Assembly: GCA_030154385.1 (NCBI GenBank)
Contig: JASKJZ010000104.1
Location: 1 to 7,996, forward strand
Length of the DNA stretch: 7,996 nt
DNA from: Clostridiales bacterium
GTDB taxonomy: Bacteria > Bacillota_A > Clostridia > Lachnospirales > Lachnospiraceae
Direction of reading: 5' to 3'
Shown here: piece by piece, positions 5,996 through 7,996 of the stretch
Layout: the number at the start of each line of letters is the position of its first letter
Numbering within the stretch: the stretch's first letter is position 1
Program-made: the position numbers and the translations under genes
The notes under the pieces: generated by a model
What the model was told of the DNA's origin: nothing
Seen by the model: only the letters and a program-made list of their open reading frames with translations
Databases searched by the model: none

Positions 5996-6562
5996 ATGAC
6001 AATAGAAGAAAAACTGCGCGTTTTCTATGATACAACCATTGCAGACGCAACAAAACAAAGCGAGGAAATCATAAAAGAATACAAACTTTCTTTGGAAAAA
6101 ATATACGAAGATCATAAACGGGAAGTAGAGGAAAAGGCAACCTACACATTAAGTGCAGAATGTCAAAAGCTAGTACAGGAAAAGAATAAAGATTTATCCC
6201 TTCAAGCCTTAGAATACAAACGCCTGCTTAGTGAAAAAGTGGAAAGTCTTAAAAAGATTCTATTTGATGATATTCAAACACGTCTTATTTCTTACATGCA
6301 AACAGAGGATTATACAAACCTTTTGATTCATCAGGTAACCGAGGCTTCCAAATACGCAAAACAAGATGAAATCACAATATATATCAATGCTTCCGATGCA
6401 GATAAAAAAGAAGTCATCGAAGAAAAAACAGGTACTTCGGTAACCATTAGCAGTATTGATTTTATCGGTGGTACAAGGGCTGTCATTCACAGCAAAAATA
6501 TATTAATTGATCGTTCTTTTTCAAGCCTATTTGAAGAAGAAAAAGAGCAGTTTACATTATAA
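5996..6562 (+). CDS. V-type ATPase subunit E (peripheral stalk)
   Basis: This 188-aa protein has the usual length of subunit E (NtpE), which forms the outer stalk holding the A3B3 head against the membrane stator. Residues 1 to about 85 are charged and helical (for example IIKEYKLSLEKIYEDHKREV), consistent with a coiled coil that would pair with the 106-aa protein encoded at the front of the operon. The C-terminal part (about 100-180) is a mixed alpha/beta head-binding domain ending in the typical GGTRAVIHSKNILIDRSF stretch with a conserved Asp, followed by an acidic helix. No membrane segment is present. AAGGAGG fused to the F stop lies eight bases before the start. Confidence 0.92.
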   Translation: MTIEEKLRVFYDTTIADATKQSEEIIKEYKLSLEKIYEDHKREVEEKATYTLSAECQKLVQEKNKDLSLQALEYKRLLSEKVESLKKILFDDIQTRLISYMQTEDYTNLLIHQVTEASKYAKQDEITIYINASDADKKEVIEEKTGTSVTISSIDFIGGTRAVIHSKNILIDRSFSSLFEEEKEQFTL

Positions 6563-6577
6563 AGGAGGTTTTCAGCA

Positions 6578-7996
6578 ATGGAGCAGATTACAGGTAAGAT
6601 TTATGGCATCAACGGTCCTGTTATAACCTTAAGCGGTAACCTCGGATTTAAGATGGCAGAAATGGTTTACGTCGGAAAAAGCCATCTGGTTGGTGAAGTT
6701 ATCAGTCTTACAAAAGAAAAAACAACCATTCAAGTCTATGAAGAAACAACAGGCCTAAAGCCAGGAGAAGTAGTAGTTGGTACCGGTGCTTCTCTTTCCG
6801 TTACCTTAGGGCCTGGAATCTTAAGTAATATATACGATGGAATTGAACGTCCCTTAAATGAAGTAGCAAGACAAAGCGGTGCTTTTATTCCAAGAGGAGT
6901 CAGTGCGGATTCTCTCGATATGGATAAGCTCTGGGACGTTCATATTACAGTAAAACCCGGAGATAAAATATATGGCGGCACAATCATAGCAGAAGTTCCA
7001 GAAACGACTGCTATTGTTCATAAAGCAATGGTTCCTCCTACTATTTCAGGAACGGTTACTTCTGTCGTAGACGATGGAACCTACACCGTAAAAGATCCAA
7101 TTGTCACCATTATGACCGCTGAGGGAGAAGAAAAACAGCTCACACTTTTACAGCGCTGGCCAATCCGTGTCCCACGACCAACTGCAAAACGCTATCCTCT
7201 TGATAAGCCATTGTTAACGGGACAACGTATCTTTGATTCGCTATTCCCGATTGCCAAAGGTGGTACCGCTGCTATTCCTGGTGGATTTGGAACAGGTAAA
7301 ACCATGACACAGCATCAGCTCGCAAAATGGTCGGATGCCGATATCATTGTATACATTGGCTGTGGAGAACGAGGAAACGAAATGACGAACGTTCTGGAAG
7401 AGTTTTCCGAACTGGTCGATCCTAAGACAGGAAATCTCCTTCTTACAAGAACCGTATTAATTGCAAATACTTCCAACATGCCGGTAGCCGCTCGTGAAGC
7501 TAGTATTTATACGGGTATCACCTTAGCAGAATATTACCGCGATATGGGCTACCACGTAGCTATCATGGCAGACTCTACTTCTCGTTGGGCCGAGGCGCTC
7601 CGTGAACTTTCGGGCCGATTAGAGGAGATGCCAGCCGAAGAAGGCTTCCCAGCCTACCTAGCATCCAGACTATCTGCGTTCTATGAAAGAGCTGGATATA
7701 TGGGCAACTTAAATGGAACCGAAGGAAGTGTTACCATTATCGGAGCCGTTTCTCCACAAGGTGGTGACTTTTCAGAACCCGTTACACAAAACACCAAACG
7801 ATTTGTCCGTTGCTTTTTTGCACTTGATAAATCCTTGGCCTACGCAAGGCATTTCCCTGCGATTCATTGGCTCAATAGCTATAGCGAATACGTATCTGAC
7901 CTGGCTCCTTGGTTTACAAGTCACGTAAATGATAATTTTATCAATTACCGTAACCAGCTTCTTAGCCTTTTAATCCAGGATAACAGTTTAAATGAA
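6578..7996 (+). CDS. V-type ATPase catalytic subunit A (cut by window edge)
   Basis: The first 473 codons of the ATP-hydrolysing or ATP-making subunit are present; the family is usually near 590 aa, so roughly 115 codons lie beyond the edge. The N-terminal barrel begins [15 protein letters not shown]. The A-specific insertion, absent from subunit B, spans about 115-185. The P-loop GGFGTGKT is at 235-242, with K241 and T242 for phosphate and magnesium. GCGERGNE is at 261-268, with the likely catalytic glutamate E264. [14 protein letters not shown] (330-343) and [10 protein letters not shown] (392-401) are further nucleotide-site motifs. The frame is open with no stop to the end. AAAGGAGG fused to the E stop precedes the ATG by nine bases. 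Subunits B and D should follow. Confidence 0.98.
   Translation, partial: MEQITGKIYGINGPVITLSGNLGFKMAEMVYVGKSHLVGEVISLTKEKTTIQVYEETTGLKPGEVVVGTGASLSVTLGPGILSNIYDGIERPLNEVARQSGAFIPRGVSADSLDMDKLWDVHITVKPGDKIYGGTIIAEVPETTAIVHKAMVPPTISGTVTSVVDDGTYTVKDPIVTIMTAEGEEKQLTLLQRWPIRVPRPTAKRYPLDKPLLTGQRIFDSLFPIAKGGTAAIPGGFGTGKTMTQHQLAKWSDADIIVYIGCGERGNEMTNVLEEFSELVDPKTGNLLLTRTVLIANTSNMPVAAREASIYTGITLAEYYRDMGYHVAIMADSTSRWAEALRELSGRLEEMPAEEGFPAYLASRLSAFYERAGYMGNLNGTEGSVTIIGAVSPQGGDFSEPVTQNTKRFVRCFFALDKSLAYARHFPAIHWLNSYSEYVSDLAPWFTSHVNDNFINYRNQLLSLLIQDNSLNE

Noticed and set aside
6260..6490. 76-aa minus-strand frame rich in Cys and Phe inside subunit E
   Set aside because: It is antisense to a conserved gene; its composition mirrors the Lys/Glu codons of the sense strand.
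7713..7928. 71-aa plus-strand frame near the right edge
   Set aside because: It is out of frame within the catalytic subunit A gene, which is open and carries conserved motifs through this region.
1..7996. CRISPR array, insertion sequence, prophage or defence genes
   Set aside because: No regularly spaced repeats, transposase-like protein, terminal inverted repeats or attachment-site duplication around the tRNA were seen; the gene content is ordinary core metabolism.

Overview
The window is low-GC, with strong AGGAGG-type ribosome binding sites, sigma-A-like promoters (a TATAAT -10 box at two of them) and closely packed genes. The protein sequences look like an anaerobic Firmicute of class Clostridia, perhaps Lachnospiraceae-like. 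That placement is an inference from style and gene content, not from a marker gene.

Left part, minus strand (1-1500). Reading right to left, the order is trmB (tRNA m7G46 methyltransferase), a previously unlisted 45-codon basic ORF, trxA (thioredoxin) and a tRNA-Lys(CUU) gene. trmB and the tRNA each have a convincing promoter with a 17-base spacer. The 45-codon ORF has its own ribosome binding site and stops two bases before the trxA start, so the two look translationally coupled.

Middle (1431-1919). This is a divergent, AT-rich intergenic region of about 490 bp. It holds the trmB promoter, which is overlapped by an inverted repeat. Further right are a probable promoter for the rightward operon and a short structured-looking leader.

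Right part, plus strand (1920 to the window edge). This is most of a V/A-type (rotary) ATPase operon: a short coiled-coil protein (probable peripheral-stalk G/H-type subunit), subunit C, I, K, F, E and the first 473 codons of catalytic subunit A. Subunits B and D are expected just beyond the edge. A (with B) is the ATP-hydrolysing or ATP-making head. C and F belong to the central shaft and its socket, E with the coiled-coil protein forms the outer stalks, and I plus the K ring carry ions across the membrane. The key residues of I and K are present, so the complex looks functional. Five of the six junctions fuse the UAA stop to the next Shine-Dalgarno sequence, which suggests tuned, coupled translation.

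Nothing in the window is a clearly new defence or mobile system. The points most worth following are the small ORF in front of trxA, the short leader of the ATPase operon, the N-terminal extension of subunit K, and the inverted repeat over the trmB promoter.
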